Shown: positions 19,968 through 34,060 of the stretch, in pieces | Position numbering within the stretch: the first letter of the stretch is position 1 | Layout of the letters: each line of letters begins with the position of its first letter | Translations under genes and position numbers: made by a program | DNA from: Atherix ibis | Taxonomy: Eukaryota; Arthropoda; Insecta; Diptera; Athericidae | Length of the DNA: 64,000 bases | Assembly: GCA_958298945.1 (NCBI GenBank) | Contig: OY282606.1 | Coordinates: 52,651,920 to 52,715,919 of the forward strand | Direction of reading: 5' to 3' | The notes under the pieces: model-generated | What the model saw: the letters and a program-made list of their open reading frames with translations, nothing else | Database searches by the model: none | Told to the model about the DNA's origin: nothing

Positions 19968-20572
19968 TAAAGTCGTTCCTGCGTCAGATTGTGACAGGCG
20001 ATGAAAAGTGGATATATTTCGAGAATCCTAAACATAAGAAATCGTGGATTGATCCCGGCCAGCCATCAACATCTTCCCCAAGACTAAATCGCTTCGGACG
20101 GAAGACGGTGCTGTGCGTTTGGTGGGATCAGCAGGGTATCGTCTACTATGAGATATTGAAATCTGGTGAAACTGCCAATGCCAATCGCTACCATCAACAA
20201 CTGATCAAATTGCACCGTGCTCTGCGTTAAAAAAGGACGGATTATCAACAAAGACATGACAAGCTGATTTTCCTCCACGACAACGCACCATCGCACTCGT
20301 CAAAAATGGTCCGAAACTACTTGGAGACACTCAACTGGGAGGTGCTACCCCATCCCGCTTATTCACCAGACCTAGCCCATTACGACTACCACCTGTTTTC
20401 GTCGATGGGCCACGCGCTCGCTGAGCAGCATTTCGATTCTTACGAAGACACCCGAAAATGGCTTGATGAGTGGTTTGCCTCGAAAGAGAAGGCTTTTTTT
20501 TGGCGTGGTATCCCCAAATTGCCCGAGAGATGGGAAAAATGTGTCGCTAGTGAGGGCAAGTACTTTGAATAA
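19968..20572 (+). pseudogene. Mos1-like transposase catalytic domain with one nonsense codon
   Basis: One continuous frame covers the catalytic domain: LRQIVTGDEKWIYFENP (first Asp 20000-20002), WIDPGQPSTSSPRLNRFGRK, VLCVWWDQQGIVYYEILKSG, LHDNAPSHSSKMVRNYLETL (second Asp 20279-20281), AYSPDLAHYDYHLF (third Asp 20384-20386) and the C-terminus LPERWEKCVASEGKYFE. The last two Asp are 34 residues apart, the DD34D signature. The only break is TAA at 20228-20230; copies 1 and 2 have GAA there (LREKRTDY), so it is a single G-to-T change. The N-terminal half is absent. Confidence 0.95.
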
Positions 20573-20650
20573 ATTAATTTTTTGCTTTCAATGAAAAAAA
20601 CATGTGTTTTTTTAGACTAAAAAACAGCGGATTTAAGCTTATACACCTGG
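19968..20650 (+). mobile_element. Mos1-like mariner, copy 3, 5'-truncated
   Basis: The 3' half of the same family as 1357 and 12363. The right terminus is present (CGGATTTAAGCTTATACACC, then TGG, ending 20650) but is followed by TT instead of TA. The left terminus and the DNA-binding domain are missing; the match begins abruptly within the transposase near 19968. Confidence 0.92.
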
Positions 20651-22733
20651 TTCATAAAATCGTTTATTTATAAATATTTATACTCTGAAATTACTATCGT
20701 AAAGTAATCGCAATTGACTCAATGTGAAAAGGACTTGAAAGAGGTTCGAAAATTGCATAAAAATTATGTAGAAACAATTGTCAAAGTCCATTTACCGATT
20801 ATTTGGTGAAAAATATGAAACTGAAAAGGAATGTGGAGGTTTTAATAAGAAATAATAATTATTTATTCACTAAATTATTAAAAAATTATACACCAAAATA
20901 GGTTTTTTTCTAAATTAATTCATAAAAAATAGATTCAATATTTTACATGGAAAGCGAAGACAAAAACCTAATAAAATTATTTTTAGACAAGCCTCTGTGA
21001 TTAAGTTTCCGATATTACCCGAAAATTATTAACAAAAATTGTTTTCTTTTACCGATAATAATAAATATTTAATGATAAAAATTTTAAATGCATTTATTTA
21101 TAAGAAAACTGGAAATATGCTGAAAATTGTATGACAAAAAACCCACTAACAGGAAATTGCAGAAAAATTAAATAGGAAAACCTGTCAACAGTTGCAGTTA
21201 AGAACACTTTTTTTATAGCCAAGACAAAACCCAACAGTGGGTTGTGTAGTAGTGCCACGATTTTTTGTAGGTGCAGAAATTAATTTATTGAAATTATTCC
21301 ATTTTACCCGATTTATTATTTAAATTTGCATAAAAGCAAAGAAAAATTATTCCAGTTGGTTTTTTTTTTGTAAAGTCTCAAAGGTATGTGCCAGGAGCCA
21401 TATTAAAGAGGCTAATGGTGTCACAGGTAGGCCGGCTTAAATAGTCAAATTATTGACCATTTAAGGAGGAATCCTACCCGAAAAGAAACTCTATATTATG
21501 TGACATTTTGTCAGTATGTGTGGAATGGTTAAACATACGCTACAAGATTGGCAGAGAGGATGTCCACGATTACCAAAAAGAAAGTCATCGGTAGTCGGCG
21601 ATGTGACCAATACGAATTCTGATAAATTTTATTACCCAGAATTTTGGATTGATGGTCGAGTAATTCGTTTTGGTGATAGTATACTAGTGTATTATTTGCC
21701 GTGAGGTGATTAGGTCAAGAAACGCCGCGAATACTGTGAGAAGTAGGCAAAATAGAATGTCTTTAGCAAGTATCAACTGATCACAGCATATTCGTTGTCA
21801 GGAATGACTACATGAAGGTCTGCACCCATCGGAACTGAATAAAAATATTGTTCATTAGGCGATGTCTAATTTCATTTAATATCATGTCCATCCTTTCTTA
21901 ACGTAGTCTTTGTTCTATTACTGATTTTACTGCCTATAGTTCTGGGAAATAAGCTGCTGCTCTGTATGAAAAAATTACCATAGTATAAGACCTCAAAGCA
22001 ATAGCCCGTTTGTTGAATAACCGCAAAAGATGTTGAATGGCCATTCATTGCCGCATTAGTAAAATAAGTTGCGGCAGTACCATAATCCACCCAGCTAGTA
22101 GTCCAAGATTGAACGGAAGCATTTTGAGTTGGTTGTTTTCTTTTTCAGATGGGACATATTAATCGAAATTCGTAACACCGCTCACAACTAAGGCTTCTAC
22201 GCCGCATCTGGATGGGTATTTGGGATGTTACAAAGTGGTATATTAGGATTCTTTTCCATCTCAGTTATGATTAGTGATAGGGAGAAGGAGTTTTGTTCAC
22301 GCATAGAGATGTGCAATATATTCTTAATTAGAGAGTGTTTGAGTAGCATAGATTTTTAAATATAAACTTATACCTGACATTGAAAAGAACGTGTGATAAA
22401 GGAGTTCTTTTAGTTTTAACTAATAGATAAGTTTCTGGTGAAGTTCGTTGAGCTCCACTAGCCAGTCTTACGTGTCCTGTGACATTCTGGCATATAGAGT
22501 GAGGCAATATAGCAAACTACAGCCAAGAAGAGCCTATCTGAAGTTACTCCTACTGCTGACGAGAACCTTACCTAATCAGAAGATTGACAAACCCCTATCA
22601 ACAATATGTTTGATTTACGGGATTTATTTGCATCCGAGGGTGATTAAGACACTCAGAACGCTTATGGTATATGGCAAGGGATGGTGTTTATTCCCATCAA
22701 GCGGTAGTGGATTGATTTTTTAGTATCTCGTAT
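20651..22733. other. Unassigned DNA, possibly containing old repeats
   Basis: 20651-21350 is AT-rich. From 21360 to 22730 base composition is more balanced and short frames occur (21516-21704 plus; 21872-22090 minus; 22448-22723 plus), none matching a family I know with confidence. The composition would suit decayed retroelements, but I cannot support one. Confidence 0.4.
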
Positions 22734-22938
22734 GCTATAAAATAGGCTCTTGCTATAAAAAGTCTTACCAATTCTCAAAACAAACCTCCAAAAAAACACA
22801 CTTTTTAAAATCAGAACTTAGACGTAAATTCTAAAAATTAACCCATCGAATAGGTTAATTCCACTTCCATTAAATCCTTAAACAAAAACCTATTCTTATA
22901 AATAGGTAAACTGTCCGTTAAAAATCTCTTAAAAAATA
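22734..22938. repeat. Shared left flank of deleted mariner, copy B
   Basis: Matches 3063-3267 over its whole length with few differences and, like it, ends at the terminus of the same deleted mariner. Confidence 0.85.
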
Positions 22939-23711
22939 TACGAAGTCTGTTCAAAAATTTTGAATTTTTTGCGGCGTTATGTTGGTACTCATATCTCTCA
23001 CTTATGCCTACAAGTTCGGCCATTTTGAATGTTCAGTTAATTTTTGACAGCTGCTTTGCTTGCACGTGTTTTGGCTCGTCTTCGATTTTTGCTCAATTTT
23101 GACCAAAAACAGCATCGCATTAACATTGCTAAGGAGCAGTTGCTCCAGAGGTTCATAACTGGTGACAAATCATAGGCTTATGGTTATGACGTGGAAACCA
23201 AAGCTCAATCATCCCAATGGAAGCTGCCACACGAGCCAAGACCGAAAATGCTCGCCAAGTTCGGTCGAATGTGAAGGTTTTGCTTACAGTTTTCTTCGAT
23301 TGCAGGGGCGTGGTGCAGGTGCATCATGAGTTCTTGCCACAGGGTATAACGGTCAATAAGGAATATTACCTGCAAGTTATGCGAAAGTTGCGTGAAGCGA
23401 TCCGCCAGAAATGCCCGGATTTGCGGAAGAACAAAAATTGGCTTTTGCCATTTTTGGCCAAAAACAACACACTAATAATGCCGCAGCCACCGTATTCCCC
23501 AGATCTGGCCCCCTGCGACTTTTTCTTGTTCCCGAAACTGAAGAGCCCCAAGAAAGGACGACGCTACGCTACGATTGAGGAGATAAAGACGTCATCGAAG
23601 CATAATATCTGGTGGGGATTGCTTTGAATGGGACAAAATAGATATTCATGAATAAATGAATAATTTTTGAAAAAACACAAAATTCGCGATACTTTTTGAA
23701 CAGATCTCGTA
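22939..23711 (+). mobile_element. Internally deleted mariner, copy B
   Basis: 773 bp, TACGAAGTCTGTTC at the left and complement TACGAGATCTGTTC at the right, with TA at 22937-22938 and 23712-23713. It carries the same lesions as copy A: a shortened N-terminus (FDQKQHRINIAKE joined nearly directly to LLQRFITGDKS) and loss of the second catalytic block between KNKNWLL and PFLAKNNT. It keeps more of the C-terminus than copy A: APCDFFLFPKLK with the third Asp at 23517-23519, RRYATIEEIKTSSK, then after another deletion SGGDCFEWDKIDIHE and a stop at 23652-23654. Confidence 0.92.
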
Positions 23712-23713
23712 TA

Positions 23714-24700
23714 GTGGTTAATAGTGGAGATCCTTATACATTTCCATTCTCCAAACTGCGGTACGTAGAGTAGTAGGCATTTGCTCGGACCGCAAATGTC
23801 TTATCAACAAAATATGACTGCTATCAAAAGCCTTTTCCAAATTTTGCATATTATCCTTGTGCAGAAGCCTTGCTAATCTTCTCTGTAGTACTGCAATTTT
23901 AGTATATGTTCTGCCAAAGCAAGAACCTCAAATAATTTTTTTTATTCCAAATTTTTAGTTCAATTCCTTAGAATCGGGCAAATTTTAATGATTTGTTCAT
24001 TTATTTGTTAAAAATTAACCAGTTTGGTTGCCTTTTAAATTTTGAAACTCAAAATTCATAACTAATAAAATTTTCCTTTTTTTTCTATAATCCTTTATTA
24101 AAATAAAATATAGCAAAATAATTTTCATAAAAAAAAACTGTCTCTAATTTCCTGTTAACATAATTATTTTTTTTTTGAAGTTTTTATTTATTAAAAAGGA
24201 AAGGAAATTTTTCTTTGGTGTTTTTTTTTTAAAAGAAAAGTTTTGAATTTATCTTAATAAGATAAAAAAAATGGTGGAAATAAAATTAATCAAAATTTCC
24301 AATTACAAGAAATTTATGAAAATTATGTGAAATTCCAAAAACAAAAAGTTTCCATTGACTTCATGGCTCAAAAATATTTCCGAATAGTCCTGAAAAGTTA
24401 ACTTTTATTAACATAATCGTCAAATCAAAAATAAAAACATAATAAAATGTGCCATAGAATTTTATAAATCCACCCAATTACCCAAAATATTATATAAAAA
24501 ATCACAAAAATTACTACTCATTCTTGGAGCAAGTGTTCGTAAATAAAAAAGGAATATTTTTTTACTACCAATTTTCTTGTAAGAGAAAAGAAAATATGCC
24601 AAAAAAAACAAATACTTAAAAAATTTATTAATAATATAAAGTGAGGAAAAAATGCGCCGACATCTTCAATTAATTTTTATACGAAATTAATATACTCTGA
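23714..24700. other. AT-rich non-coding DNA
   Basis: Long A/T runs; nothing recognised. Confidence 0.5.
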
Positions 24701-25800
24701 CGATAACTGACTTCACTCACAACAGAATACGAGTATGCACTCTGGCCCTCGTAGCAATATTCGGCGTTCACTCATCTTTAATGTTTATTATTTTACGCGT
24801 AAAAACGCAAACTACACTAACTAGCCTCAGCAATATAATCTTTTGGAAATTATGGCAAAATGATGGACCCAATATAAGAGCAAGTGTGACGGCCCGTTTA
24901 TGGTCGGGCATAGTGTGCCGATCTCGATAGAGTATTTCAAAATGTCGTGTGCGCGTAATTCCATAGTATTAATCCCGTAACTTGTAGTAATATTATTTAC
25001 AAGAAGCCAGCATAAACTACACGGACTTTCAGAAATTTGCAGCGATAGTAAAAAAATGTTAGCAACACTGCGGATGAGTCCCGCGATCCTGCATGTCCCC
25101 CGCGGCGTCTGTCCCGATTCCTTTCTACTTAATAACATCAAAAATATTATTGCTTAGTAAAAAAAAACAGTAAGTGAGGCAATTTAAATCCCATAAATGT
25201 TTAATATGCTCTTCCAGCACAAATAGTACCACTTATAGAGAGTGATAGGAGGTCACATACGCTCCCTCTTATGGCCCGATAAACGGTAGTTCAATTGGAG
25301 CACAACGAATAGACGACTTCTCATGGGCGAGTTTGTGGGGACGGCAGCGCTACCAGATAGCGGTAATATTGGCGTTTGGAAATGTTTTTGATGGTAATTC
25401 TGATGGCTAATAGCCGATGGTAAATGCTTAATGGCCAATACGACTAACCGGGTGTATCGTGATTCCATAGGTCGGATACTAAATAAAGTCGACTGCATAA
25501 TTCAAGGTAGGGTAAGCTGAATCAGGATTGATGGTTAAATGGCCAAAAATGAGCGTGAAATATATTCCGTACCATCTGAGAATTAAATGCAGCTCTCTGA
25601 CCTCTTCCAAAGCGCACTCGTATAATATGCCATGTGAATCAAGGTGAAAATCATCGAAAATTTCACGTAACATGAACGGGCAATAATCGAGTGTATGTCA
25701 GACCGAATCCTAAAATGATGGCAATAAAGAAATAAAATTTTACAATAAGCAGAGGTGTGTACACAGGAACCATGAACCATTAGCAGTTATTCTGAATGAG
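24701..25800. other. Lower-AT island of unknown nature
   Basis: More balanced base composition than either side, with a 104-codon minus frame (24827-25141) and smaller ones at 25253-25780. None resembles a known protein. Candidates are an old LTR or other repeat, or conserved non-coding DNA; the sequence does not decide. Confidence 0.35.
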
Positions 25801-28100
25801 CGATTTTCAAAGATCTTCGAAGTGGGTGGAAGTCTAAACAGGCAGAACTGACATCAGTTAAGAAACACATGTTATTGTCCTGTTTTAGGAGCATCAAATG
25901 ATTTACTAAAAAAATTTGTTTTATTTGAATGCCATCGATAAGGAGAGAATAAAGTCATCTTGAGGTGCGAAAAAAACCTTTTTTTATTTTATAATCCTCC
26001 ACCTTCACCGATAATAGTAATACTATTCCGAAGAGATCGGGCATTTATGGAAAAATCCGGAATAATCAGTCATTAAATTACTAAGTTAGTCAGCCAGTCA
26101 GCAATTCTGTTCTTCCAAACACAGAAAAATAAATAAAAAATTAAAAAAAAATAGCCCACAAAAATTCTATTGCCATTAAACAAGGTGTCATAATTTTTTA
26201 TAACAATTTACACCCAAATTTTTATTATTATTGTTTTCTTATTACTATTATTGCTATTATTATTATTATTATTACTATTATTTTCATTATTATAGTTTTA
26301 TAATTATTTAAACATTTCGATGTTAGTAAGTTAATGACATCCTCTGCCGTCTTCTATAATAAGATTTATCGTTTTATTAGTGCAAGATTTTTATCAATGA
26401 ATTTTAGATAAAATTCTTATGAATGAGAGATAATATATTATAAAAGTAAGGTTAAGGAAATATACTAAAAATAGGTTAAGGTATACAAATTTTTCTGCTA
26501 TTTTTATTAAAGTTTTTTTTATTGTTAATAACTTTTTTGATTTTTTAATCTGTTCTTGTATTGTTTGATTATTTATTTTAAATATTACTATTACTAAATA
26601 TATCTTATGTTTAAAAAAATTAAATAGGAAATGGAAAAGCTTGAAACTTTGGAGAAAAAATAATAAAATATTCCTTCATTATCTGTTTTTATGTATTTTC
26701 TTAAAAATTATTTACGAGTATTTAGTTAATTTTCAATTGTTCACGAATTAAAGTAAAAGCAATAATTCTACTTTACCTTGTGTGTGAGCATATATGATAC
26801 CGCATATTATATTTATTATAACCAAAACTGACAACCTCTAACATCTTACAAAATATTCTATTCGAAAATATTAAAAACTAACAAACAATTTAATGCCCAC
26901 TTAAGAAAATTGGGTTCTTGTCAGTACTTTTATTTCGTGTAACATTTTTTCCAACAATTATTTTTTCTTTAAATATTTCGATTTTTTTCTATCTATTTGT
27001 AGTTTTTAGTTCAGCAAAGGTTTTATTATTATTGTTTTAGTTAAAATTGAAAGTTTCTTAGTCTTTTTAACTATAATAACTTGATTTTTGAAAATATTAT
27101 TTTCCATAAGAAAAAATAGCTTCTTCCAACTTTTAAGGGTAATTTATTTTTTAAGATAAAACTGACAAGGAAATAGCAACTTTTTACTATTAAATTAAGA
27201 CTTTTTTATAATCAAAGGGCATTTAATAGGATTAAAGTTAGTATAGACCATCTTCTAAGCTTTTTATTATAGAACCCATACAGAAATATTCAGATACTAA
27301 AGTCATATTTTCTTATGTCACTATTTTTCAATAAGTTTTTAAGAGTTTGTTTTCATGCTTTATTTTTTCGGTTATTGTTATTATAATTATTTGGTGATCT
27401 AAGCCCCTAATTTTATATTTTGTTGAGTACTGAAAATGGGATAATCAAAATATAAAAATTCATAATCAGTAAGAGATAAAAATAAATTCTTTAAAAAAAA
27501 TCCAATGTTCCAAGAATCTTTTTGAATAATTGATAGAGTGCGGGTTGGGATTTGGAAATTATGAAGTCTTTTTTTTCTAAATTTCCACCAAAAACCCATT
27601 TTTTTTAAAAACAAGAGAATAAACTCCAACATTTTAATAGAATTTTCTATTATTTTTAGTAAAAATATTGCAATTGAAAATTGTTCAGATAATTTTACGA
27701 AAGTACGAAATATTAATAAACACCTCAGAAAAAATCAATATTCGTTAATTCAAAAAAAAACTTCATTAATTATTGAATTTTCTAGAATCATTTCATAATA
27801 AAATGCCTTTGAAAAAATACAATAAATTAATTAAAATTTTACTGAATTTTATTTGGACAATAAATTACGCGTTTTTTTTTTCTTTAGGCATATAAAATTT
27901 AATATCTTTTTAATTATTATAAAAGGATAGATTTTTTATGATTGATATTTTTTCTAAAAAGAAACAAATTTAAAATAACCAAAAACACAAATACGAAAAA
28001 TACAAATTCACCCAAATATCAGTTTACCTACTACGTTACTGAGTAGATAAATTTGTTAAAAGAGAAAAAAAATCCATCTAAAAATGATCATTAAAAAATA
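25801..28100. other. AT-rich non-coding DNA with a TTA microsatellite
   Basis: 26222-26300 is an imperfect (TTA)n repeat with interspersed CTA units. The rest is extremely AT-rich with homopolymer runs and no gene signal. Confidence 0.55.
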
Positions 28101-29180
28101 AAGAATTCTAATCAATACCTGTGAGTGTGAAGAGATTGGAATGAGTTCGAAAGAAAAGAAGTCCATACGAAATTGGATTAAACGAATTTTAGGATACCTA
28201 TACACTCACCACTAACTGGATTTTAAGCCATTTTAATGCAATAAAATCAGAGGAAAAAAAACTCTGTAAAATTAGTTATTTTTAGAAGGGAACCAGTCGT
28301 CATCAACTATCGAATCTTTTGCTATCTCGCTTACACCTTTTGTATGTGTGAGCGACGAATTCGTTCAGTATTTGACTTTCTTGCCATGCTGCTCTTTAGA
28401 ACGCAATCCAACCCAAGTTCTACATTCTCAATTTACCCAGGCCAAAAAAAAAACACAATCCCAAAAGAAAAAGAAATCAAATTCTTTAACAGAAATATCA
28501 CACACATGCAAATATGCGAGTAAATTTGAAATACTTCATTCCATTTAAGACTGTGTGCTACGAGCAAGTGACGCTAGCCATACCACTCTATCGATCCAAC
28601 ATGGCTGACGGCCAGATTTCAGCCATTACGGAGCAGAGCGCATGATTGGACCAATGTGTAGAAAGGTGACGTTCTCTTCCCACAAGCGCAGCCCATTCCT
28701 ATGCTCGTATCACACACATCCCAATGCTATCATGAGTGCGAATGAGACTTACAGTCAACACAGCTTCACAGAGAATGAGATGCAAGGTTTTGTCATTATG
28801 GCCTCTGCCACTTCCAGTTCAATTTGAGAAATTGTATTCGACTCCGACTGGCTTGTTACTAGTCACAAACACTTTCATATAGGCATATGCGCGGCCCGTT
28901 TTTGTCGTTGCATGTGCATTTACTACGTACTATCGTGTGTGCGTTTAAAATGTGAAACCCTTCGTACCGAGTAAATAGACTAAAAAACCGAGAGAGTGAA
29001 CGAGAAAAAGAGAGAGAAAAACTGAGTGGGTAACTTTTCAACCTGTTCGTAATGATTTATTCGGTTTCTTCGCCCTTCCGAAATTTTCTCAACTATAATC
29101 CGTGCACGGATACGCTTCAATTCCCCAAAAGAAAATTTTCCACGAACAGGAAAAACACACATCACAAACATTAACTAGCA
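28101..29180. promoter_or_regulatory. Lower-AT non-coding island with GAGA-like tract
   Basis: From about 28540 to 29180 composition is balanced. 28988-29022 is a purine run rich in GAGA (GAGAGAGTGAACGAG, AAGAGAGAGAAAAA), a motif class bound by GAGA factor in flies. Short frames (60-67 codons) on both strands show no domains. A regulatory or untranslated role is possible but inferred from composition only. Confidence 0.3.
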
Positions 29181-32100
29181 GCCATTTCGGAATTGCTATT
29201 TTGAAACATTTTTGATTCTTACTGAATTAATTCCACATTCCTCTTAAAAGTTTTCGTAAAAATAAACAAAAATAAAATTTTATCAATCAATTCAATTTAT
29301 TGAAACCAAAAATTAAACAGTACCAGTTATGTTACCACATTTAATGGTCGCGGGTTTGTTTTTTAAAAAGAAATTAAAAATTTCCTCTTTTAATAGGATT
29401 CGTGGGAGGATGAATGTTTTCTTTTTGTATTAATAATATAATACACAAATGAAAGAAGAAAAAAAACAAAAGTATCATTGTGGTTTTATTAATTACAAAT
29501 TAAAATCCTTTTTTACATACTCGGTTTGAATTGTAAAGTATTCCTGCAAATCCGTTTGATTATTTCCACCTGCACACTAATAAAACCTACTTCATCATAT
29601 CGAGGAGTTAATAAATATTTTTCATGATCAATTACTTAACGATAAATTTTAAGAATGTGCGAAGGAGAGCATAATAGAGACCGGAAGTGGAGCAAATAGA
29701 GAAAAAGCGGAATATGTGCCGACGCTATTTTCTTTTATGAGTGCGCTCGCCTGCAATAAATTTTACACAAAGTTTCTTTTGATATATAATATTTTAATTT
29801 GTACGGTAATCAGACTAGTTATCTGAAATGTCCTTTACAAGATGTAATGGAAATAATTACGAATTTCGATGGGAATTTACAGGCACTCGCATCAAGTTTC
29901 TATTCTGATTTGTTCACCCTCAAAAGTGAACAATTAAAATTTTTCCCGACTTATGTGTAGACTCAAGAATCAAAGATAATTTATTATTTTCATAAAATTA
30001 CGAATTCAGTTATCGTGCTTTTCGCAAATTATTATACAAAGTTGGGCTGCCCTAAAAAAACATACATGAACACTAAAACCGATATTATTTGTGGTTTCAA
30101 AAATGATGGACTGACACAAAAATGGCTAAAATGGCTTACCGGTGTGACGAGTACATAAATTTGAGTAATGAATTTATTGAAGTAATAACAATAAAAGGTT
30201 TATTGAGTGTTTATAGATTAATGACCAATTTCTAGTCAGACAATTTTCTTTTTGTGGAATTATTTCTGTCACTGGCAAGGACATCCACTGATATATGGTC
30301 GTTAAAGTTAACAAATTGTTTCGATTCCATTTTTTTATGGTGTATTTTTTTGGAAGTTAATACGAAATTTGGACAGTATTTTTTTCTTTTATTTCTGTGT
30401 TAATTTTTCGAGTAGTTAATTCTGATTAGGATTATCTTATTTTTTTGGAGTTTATTTGGTAGGCAATTAGGACCTTTCTTCTAGAATTTGTAGTATGTAC
30501 CCCACGAACATATACCAGGAGTTTTCGCTTTAGGCAATATGCCGTCGAAATATATGCATTTTTTTGGTTAATTTAGAAATCGAAAATTGGGATTTTTTTT
30601 ATTCTTCTACGTTACTAAAAAGTGGAAGCATCTTTCCTTACATTTTTTATATATTTTTTTGAGAGTAGAGACATGGAATTTTTCAACATCGAGAATTCAA
30701 ACATCTTTTTCTAATTTTTTTGTCATAAAAAATTAGGGCATACTAAAATTTTCATATTTTTTTTATAAACAGAAAAAAATTTTGATTATAGAAATTGAAG
30801 ACAATTTATTGAAAAAATTCCTATTTAAAAAATCTGGGGTTGCTCTTCTTTTGACAATTAAAAATTTTTTCTCTTAAATAAAGTGGTTTATTTCCACTTC
30901 AATTTCGGTAAATAAAAAGTGCCACTACTCTTTAGTCGCATTTAATAAAACAACAAAAATTAACTAAAATTAATAAATTAATATTTTCTATCATTTTTAA
31001 GAGTAGTATTATTTATAATATTCTTTAATGAGATATTTAAGAATTAAATCATAATATCAAAACTAAGCTCATTGCAATAAATAATTAAATAGGGGCTAGT
31101 TTACATTCTAACATTTCTTAGAGTATCTGAGAGAATAAGATATTAAAAAATAAAATAAGTTTATTTAGGAGTATTTTGTACAATTCCTAGCAGTTATATT
31201 TTTTTTATTAAATCAAATTAACTTTTAAATTTTTTATTGTAAGAATTATTGCTGTTAAGCAAGGAAAATATTGAGTTCTGTGATATTTTTACATAAAAAA
31301 ATTAAGAAAAAATGTTTTCAATTTATTATTTATTTTGATTTGTTATTTTTTTATCTTTTCCTCAATCAGAATTTTACTCTTCCAAAAATGTATGTCCTGA
31401 ATACTTTGAACTTCATTTAAAAATATTTGTAAAATATTTTTAAAAAAATTCCTAATTTTTATTTGTGTATACAATTTTACAGAAAATAAATTATTTTTAA
31501 GGAGACCCTCTCACGTACAATTATATTAAAATTCAAGGTAAAAAATTTGATATTTGTTATTATGTTAAGAATAAACCTTAGATTTTTCTACTAGGAAAAC
31601 ATACTATTAACCAAAGTAGGAGCATTAAAAGAGGTCACTTTTTATCAAAATCATCTTTTATATCTAAGAAGTCAGCGAATATTTTAATATTACTATCTTA
31701 AATCTTAATTAAGATTAGTAGCAAATAATTAAAAAATAAAAAATTTAATGATTTCGTAAATTTCTAAAAAATATGAAACAGAAAAAAAAAATTTTTTCAT
31801 TAAAGATTTTTTTAAATTTTTGGAAAATTCTGCATATTTTGTCAAAACTTGATAAAAATATTTAAAGAAAAAAATAAAGACTTTTTTGTTTTATGTTCAA
31901 TTTTTTTTTATAACAACAACAAATTTCAGGATTTTTTTTTAATAAGAAATAAAACTCTTACAACAACACTCTTTCTATTTGGATTTAATAAATTTGATTT
32001 TTTTTTACATCATTACAAAATGTAATGAAAATACTCTCCAAAGGCTGTCAACCCTTTCTTTTTAATTAAAAAAAAAGACCAAAAAAAATCAACAATAAAA

Positions 32101-32900
32101 TTTCAATAAAAAAAAACACAGTAAAGAACCCTACAAGCCATTAAAACATAACAACCCCAAACAAGAAATATTATTAATAAAAAGTTTAAAAACCCGAAAG
32201 TTGAATTAATAAAAAACCTTTATTTCAGAGGTTGTAATTAAGATGAGAACATGAAAATCATTTTAATCGCATTTTATTAGCCAGGTAGGGATAGTAGGAT
32301 TTATTTTAGGTAAAAAAGGATGCATGTGGATTTGTGCCAAAAGAGCATTTAGGTCTGAACTCTCCGTGAATTGATTTTTACTTTTTTTTGTCACTATAGG
32401 AATTATAAAAAAAAATACAAATTATATAAAAAATAAAAGAACTGAGTCCACAGAAATTATGCCTTAAAAAGAAGGACACCTTTTGGAGCCTATAAGAACA
32501 TATCCTAAAATATTCTGTTAATAACTTTCACTATTTTTCCACTTGCCGAACTAATGTAAACTTTCTTCAATTTCATAAAAATTAAGGCCAATAAAACCTA
32601 TTCAGTTTTCAGTAAATACTATAAGTTTAACAAAACAACTCCATAATCCAGCCATTACTATTATTCCTTAGTTCAATTGCATTTAAACTAAATTTGATTA
32701 GTTATAATTTACACACAAAAAAAACCAAAAAAAAAACAAACTAAATAACTAAAAAAGAAAAACAACTAAAATAAACAAGAAAATTTTGAAAAAAAAATAT
32801 TTTTTCTTTCAAATATTACCCGCTTTAGTAATGATTAATTCACAGCATGTGGAATATTTTATATGAAAAAATATGAAAAAACTTTTGAAAGGCTACAACT
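29181..32900. other. AT-rich non-coding DNA
   Basis: No coding or RNA features. A stretch of about 55 bp at 30487-30540 is shared with 58027-58080 at about 75 percent identity and is listed separately. Confidence 0.5.
30487..30543. repeat. Short dispersed repeat, copy 1
   Basis: TTTGTAGTATGTACCCCACG and the following bases to AGGAGT align without gaps to TTTGTAGTAGGTACCCCATA at 58027. About 33 of 44 bases match. Origin unknown. Confidence 0.45.
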
Positions 32901-34060
32901 CAGAACTTAACACAACAATCAGCCACTACACTACAATAAACTTTACGACCGAATGTTATAAAAAATAAAACTCTCGTGGTGTTCTCATATTTTGGAGACC
33001 AGCCAGAGAGGCAGTTAAGGAGTAAAAGTTACCATCAGCCAAAAGAGCAACAGAGAACAGAACAGAATTGATAAATACGATAGTCATACAAAGTGGAGTG
33101 GATCATACTAGCATAGAGTTGAGTGGAAAAGGGACAAACTTATATAAAAATATTATCTCTTTTTAGCAACAATAAGCACCAAGTGACAGGGTAGTTAGCC
33201 TTTTTTCGGGCTTAAGACATCACACGCCACATCGGTTCCCCGAAATACCTAAAACTCCGAACGCTTTTACCCCAAAGGGAATGCTCCTGCGTACGAAGGT
33301 ATGCGTAGATATTTACTAATACGACAAACACTCCTTTTTATGTACACGAACATTTTTTATGTATCACGTCTGGAAGGGATAATTTTCAACATAGCGTCGG
33401 ATGATACCCAATCTAGTACTGCACACCAGAAAGCGGCCAAACAGAAATGCTTTTTATAGGAAAAAAGGGGATAAGAAATTAGTGACTGTGTTGGGTAGAC
33501 AAGAAAACTCGCACGAAAAAGGACAAAATCATTTTCTTCTCCCTTTCAAAGTACATACAGTCCCCAATCGATTGAGACCACACATTACCTCTGAATACAT
33601 ATTTACAATTTGTGTGTTTTTGTTTAGCCAAATCACCCCTAAACGAGCTTCTGCGCTAGTTGCAAACATAAAACCAGCAGCGGGAGTTATCCCAACTCTC
33701 ACACCCTCTTATTTTCGAAATTAATATCGGAATCAGAATGGAAATTATGCTTATTCAAGGAAGCTTTAGCAAATTCACTTCCGAAATACCAGAAACACAA
33801 ATTAGGGTGGAATCCGATAAAACTGCGACTCTCTTCAACCGGCAATGCGACGTTCAGTTTTGTTTTCATGCTTTCCTCTTCATTTTACTATTTTGTATTG
33901 TTTTGTGTACACAATATTTAATAGCCAAAGACCAACCCCATACCAAGTGACAGTATCCTATTCCCATTCGTGGCAGGACATCAAATTCGTTCGTATAAAA
34001 CCAGCAGCCCTCCATGGCATAGTGACAGTTTTCCTGGTTTCCATTACAAGAATCCTTAAT
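32901..34060. other. Lower-AT non-coding island
   Basis: Contains a 107-codon plus frame (33401-33724) without recognisable domains. The 14-mer ATAAAACCAGCAGC occurs near 33668 and again near 33996. AAGTGACAG-like motifs occur near 33180 and 33946. No gene is supported. Confidence 0.35.

Noticed and set aside
24827..25141. 104-codon minus frame as a possible gene
   Set aside because: No recognisable motif, no splice context, and no support beyond length in a less AT-rich island.
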